This document shows positions 42,284 through 49,514 of a stretch of 64,000 nt of DNA, piece after piece. The translations under genes were made by a program, and so were the position numbers. The stretch comes from Blattabacterium cuenoti (lineage in GTDB: Bacteria > Bacteroidota > Bacteroidia > Flavobacteriales > Blattabacteriaceae): positions 572,274 to 636,273 of the forward strand of contig NZ_CP059209.1 of assembly GCF_014252075.1 (NCBI RefSeq). Reading direction: 5' to 3'. Position 1 is the first letter of the stretch; each line of letters starts with the position of its first letter. The notes under the pieces are model-generated. The model had not been told where the DNA came from. It saw nothing but the letters and a program-made list of their open reading frames with translations, and ran no database searches.

Positions 42284-42357
42284 TAACCTTGAAGGGGTTC
42301 GAACCCATACCATAGGAATCGGAATCCTATATTCTATCCTAATTAAACTACAAGGTT
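42284..42357 (-). tRNA. tRNA-Arg (CCG)
   Basis: Reverse strand folds as a 74-nt cloverleaf: acceptor AACCTTG/CAAGGTT, anticodon stem TAGGA/TCCTA around loop TTCCGAT (anticodon CCG), T-loop TTCGAAC, discriminator A, no encoded CCA. It reads CGG arginine codons. It begins 2 nt after the pth stop codon and lies 34 bp upstream of lepA, so it must be excised from a pth-lepA transcript or transcribed with it. Confidence 0.9.
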
Positions 42358-42359
42358 GA

Positions 42360-42929
42360 CTAAAAATTATTATTGAATAAATTCATCGTTTTTTGTAGTC
42401 CATTTGTTACAAAAGAAAATACTATTTTTACTCCTATATCTAATTTAGAAAATAAACAATTTATTTCTTCATTTTTCCAATTTTCTAATACATAATCATC
42501 TAACTTTTTATTCAAATGATTTTTTTTAATCCCAAAACGAAGACGTGCATAATGTGATGTTCCTATTTCTTTTTCTATGCTTTTTAATCCATTATGTCCT
42601 CCACTACTTCCCTTTCCTCTTAAACGAAAACTCCCGAAATTAAGATAAATATCATCAGATATTATAAGAACATTTTTTAAGAAAATTTTTTCTTTTATCA
42701 TCCAATATTTAACAGATTGACCACTATGATTAACGAAAGTGGAAGGTTTTAAAAAAAAAATTAATTTTTTTTGAAAACTGAATTCGGAAATGAATCCGAG
42801 TTTTTTCTTTGAAAAAGAAAAAAAATGTTTTTTAGCAATTTGATCTAAAATTAAAAATCCAAGATTGTGTTTTGTTTTTTCATATAAAGATCCAGGATTT
42901 CCTAATCCAGTTATCAAAAATTTATCCAT
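42360..42929 (-). CDS. pth: Peptidyl-tRNA hydrolase
   Basis: Releases tRNA from dropped-off peptidyl-tRNA. The 189-residue protein has GLGNPGSLYEKTKHNLGF (with the substrate asparagine and catalytic histidine), the KPSTFVNHSGQSV segment, and LIISDDIYLNFGSFRLRGKGSSGGHNGLKSI. Length is normal. Its stop is 2 nt from tRNA-Arg(CCG), followed by lepA on the same strand; upstream is sucD with a 53 bp gap. Confidence 0.97.
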   Translation of the reverse strand: MDKFLITGLGNPGSLYEKTKHNLGFLILDQIAKKHFFSFSKKKLGFISEFSFQKKLIFFLKPSTFVNHSGQSVKYWMIKEKIFLKNVLIISDDIYLNFGSFRLRGKGSSGGHNGLKSIEKEIGTSHYARLRFGIKKNHLNKKLDDYVLENWKNEEINCLFSKLDIGVKIVFSFVTNGLQKTMNLFNNNF

Positions 42930-42982
42930 TTCAAATTTTTTTAAAAATTTTACTGAATAACAATTAATCCATTAACGAAAAA

Positions 42983-43858
42983 TTAATGAAGAACTTTGTA
43001 TACAGTCATCCCTATATCTGCGGGAGATTTAACTATATGTATTCCATTTTTTTCCATTATATTCATTTTTACTTGTGCTGTTTCTATTTTTTTTTCTATA
43101 ATAGCACCAGCGTGCCCCATAGTTTTTCCTTTCGGAGCCGTTTGTCCTGCTATAAAACCTACTATAGGCTTTTTATTGTTCAATTTATTCATACATTCTG
43201 CTGCTTCAATCTCCAATCTTCCTCCTATTTCTCCAATCATAACAATACATTCAGTTTCTTTATCCTCTAAAAAAAGTTTCATAATATCTTTGATATTCAT
43301 TCCAACAATAGTATCTCCTCCTATTCCAATAGCTGTAGAAATTCCATAACCCAATTTTACAATTTGATCAGCAGCTTCATAAGTAAGAGTCCCTGATCTA
43401 GAAATTATTCCTATTCTTCCTTTTTTTCTAAAAACTGAATTAGGCATAATCCCTACTTTAGATTCTTCTGGAGAAATAATTCCAGGACAATTTGGACCAA
43501 TTAAACAAGACTTTTTTTCTTTTAAGAAATGTTTGACTTTAATCATATCTGAAACAGGAATTCCTTCTGTAATACAAACAATTAATTCAACATTCGCAGA
43601 AATAGATTCAAAAATAGCATCTGAAGCAAAAGAATGAGGAACAAAAATAACACTGACATTGCCTCCTGTATTTTTTATTGCTTCTTCAACAGTATTAAAA
43701 ATAGGAACTCCTAAATAAACCTTTCCTCCTTTTCCTGGAGTAATCCCTCCTACTATAGAGGTCCCATAATTCATCATTTGTTCAGTATGAAATAACCCCT
43801 CTTTTCCAGTTAATCCTTGCACAAGAACTTTAATGTTTTTATCTATCAAAATACTCAT
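42983..43858 (-). CDS. sucD: Succinyl-CoA synthetase alpha subunit
   Basis: Substrate-level phosphorylation step of the TCA cycle. The 291-residue protein has the CoA-binding N-terminus (VQGLTGKEGLFHTEQM), GPNCPGIISPEE, and the phosphohistidine loop TMGHAGAIIEK near residue 250. Length is normal. SucC is not in the window. Upstream is a 205 bp spacer separating it from lpxC-fabZ; in free-living Flavobacteriia that interval usually holds lpxA and efp (from memory), suggesting deletion here. Confidence 0.98.
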   Translation of the reverse strand: MSILIDKNIKVLVQGLTGKEGLFHTEQMMNYGTSIVGGITPGKGGKVYLGVPIFNTVEEAIKNTGGNVSVIFVPHSFASDAIFESISANVELIVCITEGIPVSDMIKVKHFLKEKKSCLIGPNCPGIISPEESKVGIMPNSVFRKKGRIGIISRSGTLTYEAADQIVKLGYGISTAIGIGGDTIVGMNIKDIMKLFLEDKETECIVMIGEIGGRLEIEAAECMNKLNNKKPIVGFIAGQTAPKGKTMGHAGAIIEKKIETAQVKMNIMEKNGIHIVKSPADIGMTVYKVLH

Positions 43859-44063
43859 AATCTTTTCTAATTTATGAAAAATTTTTACTTTATAATTTTT
43901 TTTATAAGATAATTGATCTTAACAAGTTCTTATTATATAAGAGACCAATAATTTAGTTTCTGTTTTTAAAAAAGAAATTTTATTGGTGTTATTAACAGAA
44001 TCCCTTTTTTTACAATTTCTAGTTTTAAATGAAAAAAATTATTTGTTCAAGTTAAAATTTTTG
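43859..44063. other. 205 bp spacer between lpxC-fabZ and sucD
   Basis: No credible gene is present on either strand; the small plus-strand open frame extending into lpxC-fabZ is Phe/Leu-rich noise. This is an unusually long gap for this window and probably the scar of lost genes as well as the sucD promoter region. Confidence 0.5.
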
Positions 44064-45395
44064 TCAAGATTCATAGTAATTTTTAACTACTTTTGCCATA
44101 ACTTCTGCTTCTATCACGAGTTTTTTATTTACGTAACCTTTTCCTTTCATATAAACTATTCCTCTTTTCATAGGTTCCAATAAATCAACTTTAAAAATAA
44201 TTATATCTCCAGGGACTATTTTATGTTTAAATTTAACTTTATCTATTTTTAAAAAATAAGTAGAATACAATTCAGGATTGTTTAATTTATTTAACACAAG
44301 TATTCCTCCTACTTGTGCTATAGCTTCTACTTGCAAAACCCCAGGCATTATCGGTTCTTTTGGAAAATGACCTATGAAAAACGATTCATTCATAGTTACA
44401 TTTTTAACTCCTGTCACGCTATTTTCCGTTAAATCTATGATTTTATCTACCATAAGGAATGGAGGTTTATGAGGCAATATTTTCATGATTTTTTTTATAT
44501 CTAAGATAGGATCCTTTGATAAATTAAATTTAGGAAGATCATTCTTTTTAAAAATTTTAACTTTTTTAATTAATTTCTTTAAAAATTGCATAATAACATA
44601 ATTATCAGGTTTATAAAAAATTAATCTTCCTTTTAATTTAGCTCCTGTTAAAGTTAAAAAACCTATAATATCTAAAAGAAGATGTTTAGCTATTTCATTA
44701 GATTCTTGATAGGAAAATGAACAAAAAGAAGATATAGCTTCTTCTTTCATTTTAAGTTGATTAATTGAAAATAAATTATTCAATTTTATAGATTTTTTAG
44801 TTCTTCTTTCCCGAAGAATACAAAAAGTTTTTGAACTAGCTATTTTATGTTTAAATTGATTCAGATGTTTTAAAACCGCAATTTGTCCAAATTGAGAATC
44901 AAAATCTATTATGGTTATGATTTCAAATTTTTTATCGGGAAAAGCTATGATTTCTGCTCCTGTTTTTATATTTTCATAAGAAATAATTTCTTTTATCGAA
45001 TAATATTCTCTGCTTGCATTTTGTTCTATTACTCCAACTTTTTCAATTGCTTTTACAAATTCTTTTGAAGAACCATCCATAATAGGAATTTCTATGTTAT
45101 CTAATTCTATAATAACATTATCTAAATCCATTCCTGTAAGAGCTGCAAGAACATGTTCAATCGTATAAATCTTAAATCCATTCTTTTCCAAAATAAGACC
45201 TTGATCTATTTTTTCTTTTAACAAAAAAGAAAAATGTGCCTTTATACAAGGTTTTTCTTTGACGTCAGTTCTAATAAAAATAAATCCTGTCTGTTCTGGA
45301 GCTGGTTTAAAAGTAATAGTCACTTTTTTGTCAGTATATAAACCAAATCCTTGCAAAGAAATTTTTTCTGCAATAGTTTTTTGCTTTTCAAACAT
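44064..45395 (-). CDS. fabZ: LpxC-FabZ fusion; LpxC half degenerate, FabZ half intact
   Basis: Bacteroidetes fuse UDP-3-O-acyl-GlcNAc deacetylase (LpxC, lipid A) to 3-hydroxyacyl-ACP dehydratase (FabZ, fatty acids). In this 443-residue protein the LpxC half keeps E80, H81, H238 and D242 (catalytic base and zinc ligands), but the positions equivalent to E. coli K239, D246 and H265 are L239, F246 and N265; the GLHTG motif reads GLYTD and the TF..LRE region is shortened. The FabZ half (about residues 300-443) is intact, with ILPHKPPFLMVD, catalytic H343 in GHFPKEP and E357 in QVEAIAQ. The gene is probably kept for FabZ; deacetylase activity is doubtful. Start ATG 45395. Confidence 0.93.
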   Translation of the reverse strand: MFEKQKTIAEKISLQGFGLYTDKKVTITFKPAPEQTGFIFIRTDVKEKPCIKAHFSFLLKEKIDQGLILEKNGFKIYTIEHVLAALTGMDLDNVIIELDNIEIPIMDGSSKEFVKAIEKVGVIEQNASREYYSIKEIISYENIKTGAEIIAFPDKKFEIITIIDFDSQFGQIAVLKHLNQFKHKIASSKTFCILRERRTKKSIKLNNLFSINQLKMKEEAISSFCSFSYQESNEIAKHLLLDIIGFLTLTGAKLKGRLIFYKPDNYVIMQFLKKLIKKVKIFKKNDLPKFNLSKDPILDIKKIMKILPHKPPFLMVDKIIDLTENSVTGVKNVTMNESFFIGHFPKEPIMPGVLQVEAIAQVGGILVLNKLNNPELYSTYFLKIDKVKFKHKIVPGDIIIFKVDLLEPMKRGIVYMKGKGYVNKKLVIEAEVMAKVVKNYYES

Positions 45396-45413
45396 ATAAT
45401 ATATATATTAGAT

Positions 45414-45460
45414 TTTTCATGAAAACAATTTATATTCTACCTAAATTTTTTTCATGAAAA
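45414..45460. repeat. Paired identical 12-bp palindromes
   Basis: The perfect palindrome TTTTCATGAAAA occurs at 45414-45425 and again at 45449-45460, 35 bp centre to centre, within the 114 bp divergent spacer between lpxC-fabZ and the small ORF/rpmH pair. Spacing near three to three and a half helical turns would suit two operator sites, but no regulator is known. Confidence 0.5.
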
Positions 45461-45509
45461 ATAAAAAACTTTATGTAATTTAATCATTGTTGATTGTCTA
45501 TGTTTATAT

Positions 45510-45665
45510 ATGAGTTTTCCAAAACGTGTTACTTTTTTTTTTGTAGGTTTTATTATTGGACTTTTGATTCTTTTATTTTATTCTCACACTTTTAGAAAAA
45601 GATTGAATATAAAAAAGATAAAAATAGTAGATAAAAAAAACTTTTATAATCTTACGAAAAGATGA
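45510..45665 (+). CDS. Small single-pass membrane protein, unknown
   Basis: An uninterrupted 51-codon frame from ATG 45510 to TGA 45665: [10 protein letters not shown]... with one hydrophobic helix (about residues 8-25) followed by a Lys-rich tail ([15 protein letters not shown]). Positive residues before the helix and the basic tail give no clear function. Its stop overlaps the rpmH ATG (ATGA), strongly suggesting a coupled, real gene. I recall short one-helix hypotheticals of similar N-terminal sequence beside rpmH in Flavobacteriia, from memory only. Confidence 0.65.
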   Translation: MSFPKRVTFFFVGFIIGLLILLFYSHTFRKRLNIKKIKIVDKKNFYNLTKR

Positions 45666-45811
45666 AAAGAACTTATCAGCCTTCTAACAGAAGAAAACTA
45701 AATGTTCACGGATTTATAAAACGAATGAATACAAAATCAGGTCGCGTTATTCTATCTAGAAGAAGAAAAAAAAGAAGAACAAAATTAGCAGTTTCTAATT
45801 TCAAAAAATAA
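45662..45811 (+). CDS. rpmH: Ribosomal protein L34
   Basis: Small 50S protein. The 49-residue frame reads [18 protein letters not shown], then RSGR-like [21 protein letters not shown], the unmistakable L34 pattern, at normal length. It begins at the ATG overlapping the preceding small gene and ends 2 bp from the convergent M14 peptidase gene. rnpA, dnaA and yidC, often near rpmH in other bacteria, are absent here. Confidence 0.97.
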   Translation: MKRTYQPSNRRKLNVHGFIKRMNTKSGRVILSRRRKKRRTKLAVSNFKK

Positions 45812-45813
45812 AA

Positions 45814-46977
45814 TTATAAAACTTTAAAAAATTCCAAATCTCCAATTTCTGGATATTTTTTACCATAAAAAATTTGACCTGGAGTAATAAATTCTTCATA
45901 AGCGAAAAAATTGGATAGATCTCCTATATCAACGATTTTAGAAATAAAAGAAAGATTTTTCTTTTCGAAATCAAATTCTTCAAAATTCATCAGTCCTATA
46001 TCAATTATAAATTGGTTATCATCTTTTTTTATTTGAACTTTTCGATATATTTTGTCTAATAAAACATTTTTGTTTTCTGAAATGGAAAAATAATGTTCAT
46101 AGTTTTTTTCAAGATTTTCTTTGTGAGAAGAAATAAAATAGAATCCTGCAAGAATGGATAATGCATTATATTTTCTAATTATCTCTTTATGATTATCTTT
46201 AGGATAATTTCCTGCTTCAAAAAGAACACAAGGAAATCCCAATTTTTGCAGATTATCTCCAGTTGCTGTAGGATAAAATTCATCAGAAAACCGACCTATA
46301 GATCCGACATCGGGTAATATTTTTTGAATTTTTTTCGCAATAAAATGTACAATTCCCATAGATTTTTTTCTATGAATAGAATCAACTTCTTTAGAAGATA
46401 CAGAAGGTGATAAAAAAGATAAAATTGCAGGATTAAAATATTTATTTCCAACATTATAAATACTTCTTTGATCATGTAAATTAAATAAAATGTGAGGAGA
46501 TTCTTTGTAAATTTCATGAAAAAGAACTTGCATTTCTGGAGATTGTAAACGAACAGAATCTCGGTTTAAATCAATGTTTATAGCATTTCTTCTTTGGAAT
46601 TTTTCAGATCCGTCAGGATTTAACATTGGAATATATAAAACAGTTAAACTTTCTTTCAAAAATTTAACTAAATCATGATTTTCTTGTTTTGAAAAAAAAT
46701 GAAAAATATCAAACATAGATTTTGTTCCCGTGGTTTCATTTCCATGCATTTGAGACCAAATAAATACTTTAATTTTTCCGATCCCCCATTTTATTTTGAA
46801 AATTTCTCTTCTTTCTACGGAAAATCCTATAGGAGTAATAGATGTAAAGCATGTATTATTATATTTTTTTATAATTTCCAACAATTTATAATGTCTAAAA
46901 ATTTTGGAAGGACTAATGCTTCTATCTTTAAAGGATTCATAACTATGAAATATAGATTTTATATCAAATAATGACAT
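45814..46977 (-). CDS. M14-family zinc carboxypeptidase
   Basis: A 387-residue metallopeptidase of the zinc carboxypeptidase family. The zinc-binding HGNE in WSQMHGNETTGT (about residue 96), the arginine-containing DLNRDSVRLQSPE, the third ligand in FNLHDQR, and the catalytic glutamate context in LFEAGNYPKD are all present. No signal peptide is evident, so it may act in the cytoplasm. The substrate is unknown; peptide or peptidoglycan-fragment turnover is possible. It is divergent from the CPBP protease gene across a 265 bp spacer. Confidence 0.88.
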   Translation of the reverse strand: MSLFDIKSIFHSYESFKDRSISPSKIFRHYKLLEIIKKYNNTCFTSITPIGFSVERREIFKIKWGIGKIKVFIWSQMHGNETTGTKSMFDIFHFFSKQENHDLVKFLKESLTVLYIPMLNPDGSEKFQRRNAINIDLNRDSVRLQSPEMQVLFHEIYKESPHILFNLHDQRSIYNVGNKYFNPAILSFLSPSVSSKEVDSIHRKKSMGIVHFIAKKIQKILPDVGSIGRFSDEFYPTATGDNLQKLGFPCVLFEAGNYPKDNHKEIIRKYNALSILAGFYFISSHKENLEKNYEHYFSISENKNVLLDKIYRKVQIKKDDNQFIIDIGLMNFEEFDFEKKNLSFISKIVDIGDLSNFFAYEEFITPGQIFYGKKYPEIGDLEFFKVL

Positions 46978-47242
46978 AATAATTTTCTAATTTTTATATT
47001 AAAAGAGTTCTATATTTATTTTAATTGTTTTATCTTTCAATAGGATCGAAAAATAGGATCGAAAAAATGGAAAGATTATGAAAATTATCAATAAACTTTT
47101 ACCAATACTAAATTAAACGATTTTGTGGATTATTGATGTATAAATATCAAAATTATATTTTCCGTCTCAAAAAAAATGATATCAAATTTCATCAATAAGT
47201 ACATATTTCTTATGTCCAAAAAAAAAATGAACTTTTTTGATT
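46978..47242. other. Divergent spacer with 13-bp tandem duplication
   Basis: No convincing gene on either strand. It contains a perfect tandem repeat of AATAGGATCGAAA at 47039-47051 and 47052-47064, likely a recent slippage duplication. The spacer should hold promoters for both flanking genes, but I could not identify them. Confidence 0.5.
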
Positions 47243-48037
47243 ATGAAGAATTATTTTAAAATAAATTACATAGAATCTATTTTATTAATAATTGCATTTA
47301 CTGTTTTAAATTTTTTCAATGCAATTTTTAGAAGATTATTAATTTCTGTTAATTTACCTGAAAGTATGATATTTTCAATATTATATACTCTTCCTTTCAT
47401 ATTTTTATTTATTTTCATTTCTCATAGATCTCAAAAAAAAAATCTTATCATAGACTTATCTATGAAATTTTCATCATGGTATATTTATTTTATTATTTTT
47501 TTTATGATGTTTTGTATGATTATTGTCAACGAATATATTTCTTCATTAGTCCCAAGAGATGGTCCTATATTAGGCAATATGTATAAAGAAATTGAAGAAT
47601 TTTTTAAAGAAGAAATTAAAAATCCAATTCCTTTTTTTTCCACGACAGTCTTATTGGCACCTATATGTGAAGAAGTTCTTTTTAGAGGAATCATTTTAAA
47701 TGGAATGTTAAAAAATAAAATACATCCAATAAAAGCTATTCTTTTTTCCTCATTTTTATTTGGATTAACACACATGAACCCATGGCAATTTGTAGGAGGG
47801 TTTTTTATTGGAAGTTTTATAGGATTTATTTATTTTGTCACATCTTCCATTATAGACTGTATATTATTACATATTTTCAACAACGCTTTTGCTGTATTTA
47901 GCATGTTTTTTCTCATAAAAAATGAAGATGTTTTTTCACAAAAAACAGATATAATTTTTTGGTTCGTTTTGACGTTTTCATTCATTACAATAATTACAGG
48001 TAGTATTTTTCTATTAAAAAGAAAAAGAAAAATATGA
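47243..48037 (+). CDS. CPBP intramembrane metalloprotease
   Basis: A 264-residue multi-spanning membrane protein of the CAAX-protease/bacteriocin-processing (CPBP, Abi) family. The catalytic motifs are present: EEVLFRG (about residues 144-150), FGLTHM about 30 residues later, and HIFNNA. About seven hydrophobic helices are visible. A TTG two codons upstream opens the frame, but ATG 47243 is preferred. The physiological substrate is unknown. Its stop overlaps the ATG of the decayed rdgB (ATGA), indicating a former two-gene unit. Confidence 0.9.
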   Translation: MKNYFKINYIESILLIIAFTVLNFFNAIFRRLLISVNLPESMIFSILYTLPFIFLFIFISHRSQKKNLIIDLSMKFSSWYIYFIIFFMMFCMIIVNEYISSLVPRDGPILGNMYKEIEEFFKEEIKNPIPFFSTTVLLAPICEEVLFRGIILNGMLKNKIHPIKAILFSSFLFGLTHMNPWQFVGGFFIGSFIGFIYFVTSSIIDCILLHIFNNAFAVFSMFFLIKNEDVFSQKTDIIFWFVLTFSFITIITGSIFLLKRKRKI

Positions 48038-48594
48038 AAAGATTTTTTTTTGTCACAAACAATATTTTTAAAGAACAAGAAATAAGAAATTTTTTTCTAT
48101 CTAATCAATCTCAAAAATTTAATATATTGTCTTTGACAGATATTGATTTTAGAAATTCAATTCCTGAATTTGGAAATTTTTTTTAAAAAAACACACTATC
48201 CCTGTTTTTCAGAAAATTTTGGATTAAAAGTAGAATATTTAAATGGAAAATCTGGTATTTATTCCTCAAAATATTCTAAAACAAAAAATAACATGGAAAA
48301 TATAAAAAAATTATTATCAAATGTGATAAAAGACACTTCCAAAAAAGAAGATTTTTTTGTATTTTTTGTTTAAAAATCAGTGAAAAATAAAATTATTTCT
48401 TTAAAAGAAAATCATCTGGAAAAATTTCAAAAAAAATTATTAACCACAAAGGTTTTGGATATCATCCTATATTTATTCCAAATGATCATAAACAGACTTT
48501 CTCTGAAATGAACATTGATCAGAAAAATCAAATCAGTCATAAAATCAAAGATTTCAAGAAATTAATTCAGTTTATAAATAATAGAAATTTTTAA
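48034..48594 (+). pseudogene. rdgB: rdgB (ITP/XTP pyrophosphatase) pseudogene
   Basis: RdgB removes dITP and XTP from the nucleotide pool. The region reads as RdgB in pieces: MKRFFFVTNNIFKEQEI... to IPEFGNFF (stop 48184-48186); then in another frame CFSENFGLKVEYLNGKSGIYSSKYS to a stop at 48373; then further shifted pieces; finally, back in the first frame, GFGYHPIFIPNDHKQTFSEM, ISHKIKDFKKLIQFI and the stop at 48594. Total span (187 codons) is close to an intact gene, but at least three frameshifts and a small deletion removing the ENALIKA-type segment are needed. The 76-codon open frame inside is a fragment, not a gene. Breaks fall near A and T homopolymers. Confidence 0.9.
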
Positions 48595-48596
48595 TA

Positions 48597-49514
48597 ATGA
48601 AAAAACCTTCATTAACTATTTTGGGATGCCACTCTTCTATCCCAACAAATCAGTTTCATCCCACTGCTCAAATATTGGAAATGAAAGGGTTTTCCTTTCT
48701 TATTGATTGTGGGGAAGGAACACAAGTTCAATTAAGAAAAGCAAAAATAAAATTTAACAGAATAATACATATATTTATATCTCATCTACATGGAGACCAT
48801 TTTTTTGGATTGATTGGATTGTTATCTACATTTCATTTATTAGGAAGAGAAAATTCTGTCAGAATTTACGCTCCAAAAGGATTAAAAGAAATTATAGATG
48901 TTCATTTTAAATGGTCTTACACTAGACTAAAATACTGTATAGATCATATAGAATTATCATCTAAGAAATTGGAAAAAATCATGGAAAATGAAAAAATAGA
49001 AGTTTTTTCTATTCCATTAAAACATAGAATTTATGCTAATGGATTTCTCTTTAAAGAAAAACCTAGTAATAGAAAATTAAATATGGAAGAGATTAAAAAA
49101 ATTACTGATATAAAAATTGTAGACTACAAAAATCTAAAACTAGGAAAAGATTTCAAAACAAATGATGGAAGAATAATCCCAAATGAGAAATTAACGTTTG
49201 ATCCTCCAAAAAGACTGTCTTACGCTTTTTGTTCAGATACTTCTTTCTCTCTTCCTATAATTGAACATATAAAATGTGTAGATTTATTATACCATGAATC
49301 TACTTTTTTGAAAACAGAAGAAAGTAGAGCGATCAATACAGGACATTCTACAGCCAATCAGGCTGCTCATATAGCAAAGAAAGCTAAAGTCAAAAAATTG
49401 TTATTAGGACACTATTCAAATCGATTTCCTAATATCAAAGAATTCGAAAAAGAAGCAAAAGAAATCTTTATTAATGTAGAAGCATCAGAACCCTTAAAAA
49501 CATATTATTTATAA
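48597..49514 (+). CDS. rnz: Ribonuclease Z
   Basis: Endonuclease that trims tRNA 3' trailers, needed because the tRNA genes here lack encoded CCA. The 305-residue metallo-beta-lactamase-fold protein shows the zinc motif FISHLHGDHFFGL (about residues 60-72), an HSTANQAAHIAKKA segment near the C-terminus, and LLLGHYSNRF with a further metal-ligand histidine. Length is normal. ATG is 2 bp after the rdgB pseudogene stop. Its end overlaps the convergent permease gene by 10 bp. Confidence 0.95.
   Translation: MKKPSLTILGCHSSIPTNQFHPTAQILEMKGFSFLIDCGEGTQVQLRKAKIKFNRIIHIFISHLHGDHFFGLIGLLSTFHLLGRENSVRIYAPKGLKEIIDVHFKWSYTRLKYCIDHIELSSKKLEKIMENEKIEVFSIPLKHRIYANGFLFKEKPSNRKLNMEEIKKITDIKIVDYKNLKLGKDFKTNDGRIIPNEKLTFDPPKRLSYAFCSDTSFSLPIIEHIKCVDLLYHESTFLKTEESRAINTGHSTANQAAHIAKKAKVKKLLLGHYSNRFPNIKEFEKEAKEIFINVEASEPLKTYYL

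Noticed and set aside
42986..43349. Plus-strand frames opposite sucD rich in Cys, Pro and Ile
   Set aside because: Shadows of sucD produced by its codon composition; no start context or family resemblance.
43983..44183. 66-codon plus-strand frame in the lpxC/sucD spacer
   Set aside because: Half of it is antisense to the FabZ domain and the rest is Phe/Leu-rich with no support.
47243..48037. CPBP protease as part of an abortive-infection or bacteriocin locus
   Set aside because: No toxin, peptide precursor or transporter neighbours; it is flanked by ordinary housekeeping genes.
48143..48373. 76-codon open frame as an independent small gene
   Set aside because: Its sequence from CFSENFGLKVEYL onward is the middle of RdgB; it is a fragment of the frameshifted pseudogene 48034-48594.
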